Below, one piece after another: positions 58,572-58,705 of a DNA stretch of 58,705 bases. The notes beneath the pieces were generated by a model. It made no database searches, had not been told where the DNA came from, and saw only the letters and a list, made by a program, of their open reading frames with translations. How positions within the stretch are numbered: position 1 is the stretch's first letter; each line of letters opens with the position of its first letter. The position numbers and the translations under genes were made by a program. The DNA is from Oscillospiraceae bacterium (GTDB lineage: Bacteria; Bacillota; Clostridia; Oscillospirales; Oscillospiraceae), in the NCBI GenBank assembly GCA_020025675.1, contig JAHHRS010000006.1:1-58705 (forward strand). The letters run 5' to 3'.

Positions 58572-58705
58572 AGTAGGTGTTTGGTAAAATACTGACAATC
58601 TTTTATGAATAATAATGAATTATTATTCCCTTCTTCTCTGTTATATTAGGAAATTTTCTGATTTTAGATATATTGAGTTTATTAATTTGTTGTTAATTTT
58701 TTATG

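Noticed and set aside
1..58705. CRISPR array, tRNA or rRNA genes, IS elements
   Set aside because: No regularly spaced repeats, no tRNA cloverleaf with TTCGANTC arm, no rRNA sequence and no transposase gene could be seen on either strand.

Overview
The window looks like chromosome of a spore-forming Clostridia member, probably near the Oscillospiraceae/Ruminococcaceae. The grounds are the sporulation genes spoIIP, spoIIE and a BofC-like gene, anaerobic peroxide-defence genes (reverse rubrerythrin, rubredoxin, PerR), housekeeping genes of Clostridia type, and strong Shine-Dalgarno sites with many sigma-A promoters of the TTGACA-17-TATAAT type. The species is not determined. I see no rRNA, tRNA, CRISPR array, IS element or prophage.

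Layout. 1-1760: oxidative-stress cluster (rubredoxin, Cys-rich protein, reverse rubrerythrin, PerR). 1800-4890: spoIIP, a TSCPD protein, a spore-cortex-type hydrolase and rsmG. 4920-6810: GntR/YtrA-type regulator with a two-gene ABC exporter and a clear operator. 6845-10402: HAD phosphatase, lone lipoprotein binding protein, prohibitin-like protein, orphan HypB. 10420-10677: an array of nested hairpins. 10678-16663: coaX, Ig-like polysaccharide deacetylase, glyS, and a nadE whose glutaminase triad is broken. 17146-18339: an SDR plus a small protein resembling the Acb2/Tad1 hairpin family. 18520-21026: gdhA, 6S RNA, DUF1292 and BofC-like genes. 21284-25738: class A PBP, a small unknown gene, and an SH3b-NlpC/P60 hydrolase. 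25763-30215: Nudix, nitrilase, DUF1643, AEC transporter, mgtE. 30450-35712: phosphoketolase, spoIIE and its overlapping partner. 35741-40435: two VanY-type carboxypeptidases flanking a two-component system. 41016-46198: LytTR regulator, soluble kinase and ABC exporter pair. 46240-50369: degenerate plsY, der, DUF512, rpmF, yceD. 50512-52672: an RluA-type pseudouridine synthase and a CDF transporter. 52727-58473: SLC13 permease, TRAP transporter, SDR and a BaiE-like dehydratase.

The best candidate for an undescribed system is the last block, read leftward from a promoter at 58512-58540. A BaiE-like SnoaL-fold protein keeps all four residues reported as catalytic in bile acid 7-alpha-dehydratase, at a constant offset of three. 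An SDR dehydrogenase and a full TRAP transporter (DctP, DctQ, DctM) follow it. Two near-identical direct repeats sit on and just upstream of the -35 box. This suggests uptake, oxidation and dehydration of a hydroxylated carboxylate, possibly a steroid or bile acid, but the substrate is unknown. Second-rank leads are the glutaminase-dead NadE, the SDR/Acb2-like pair and the hairpin array at 10420-10677.
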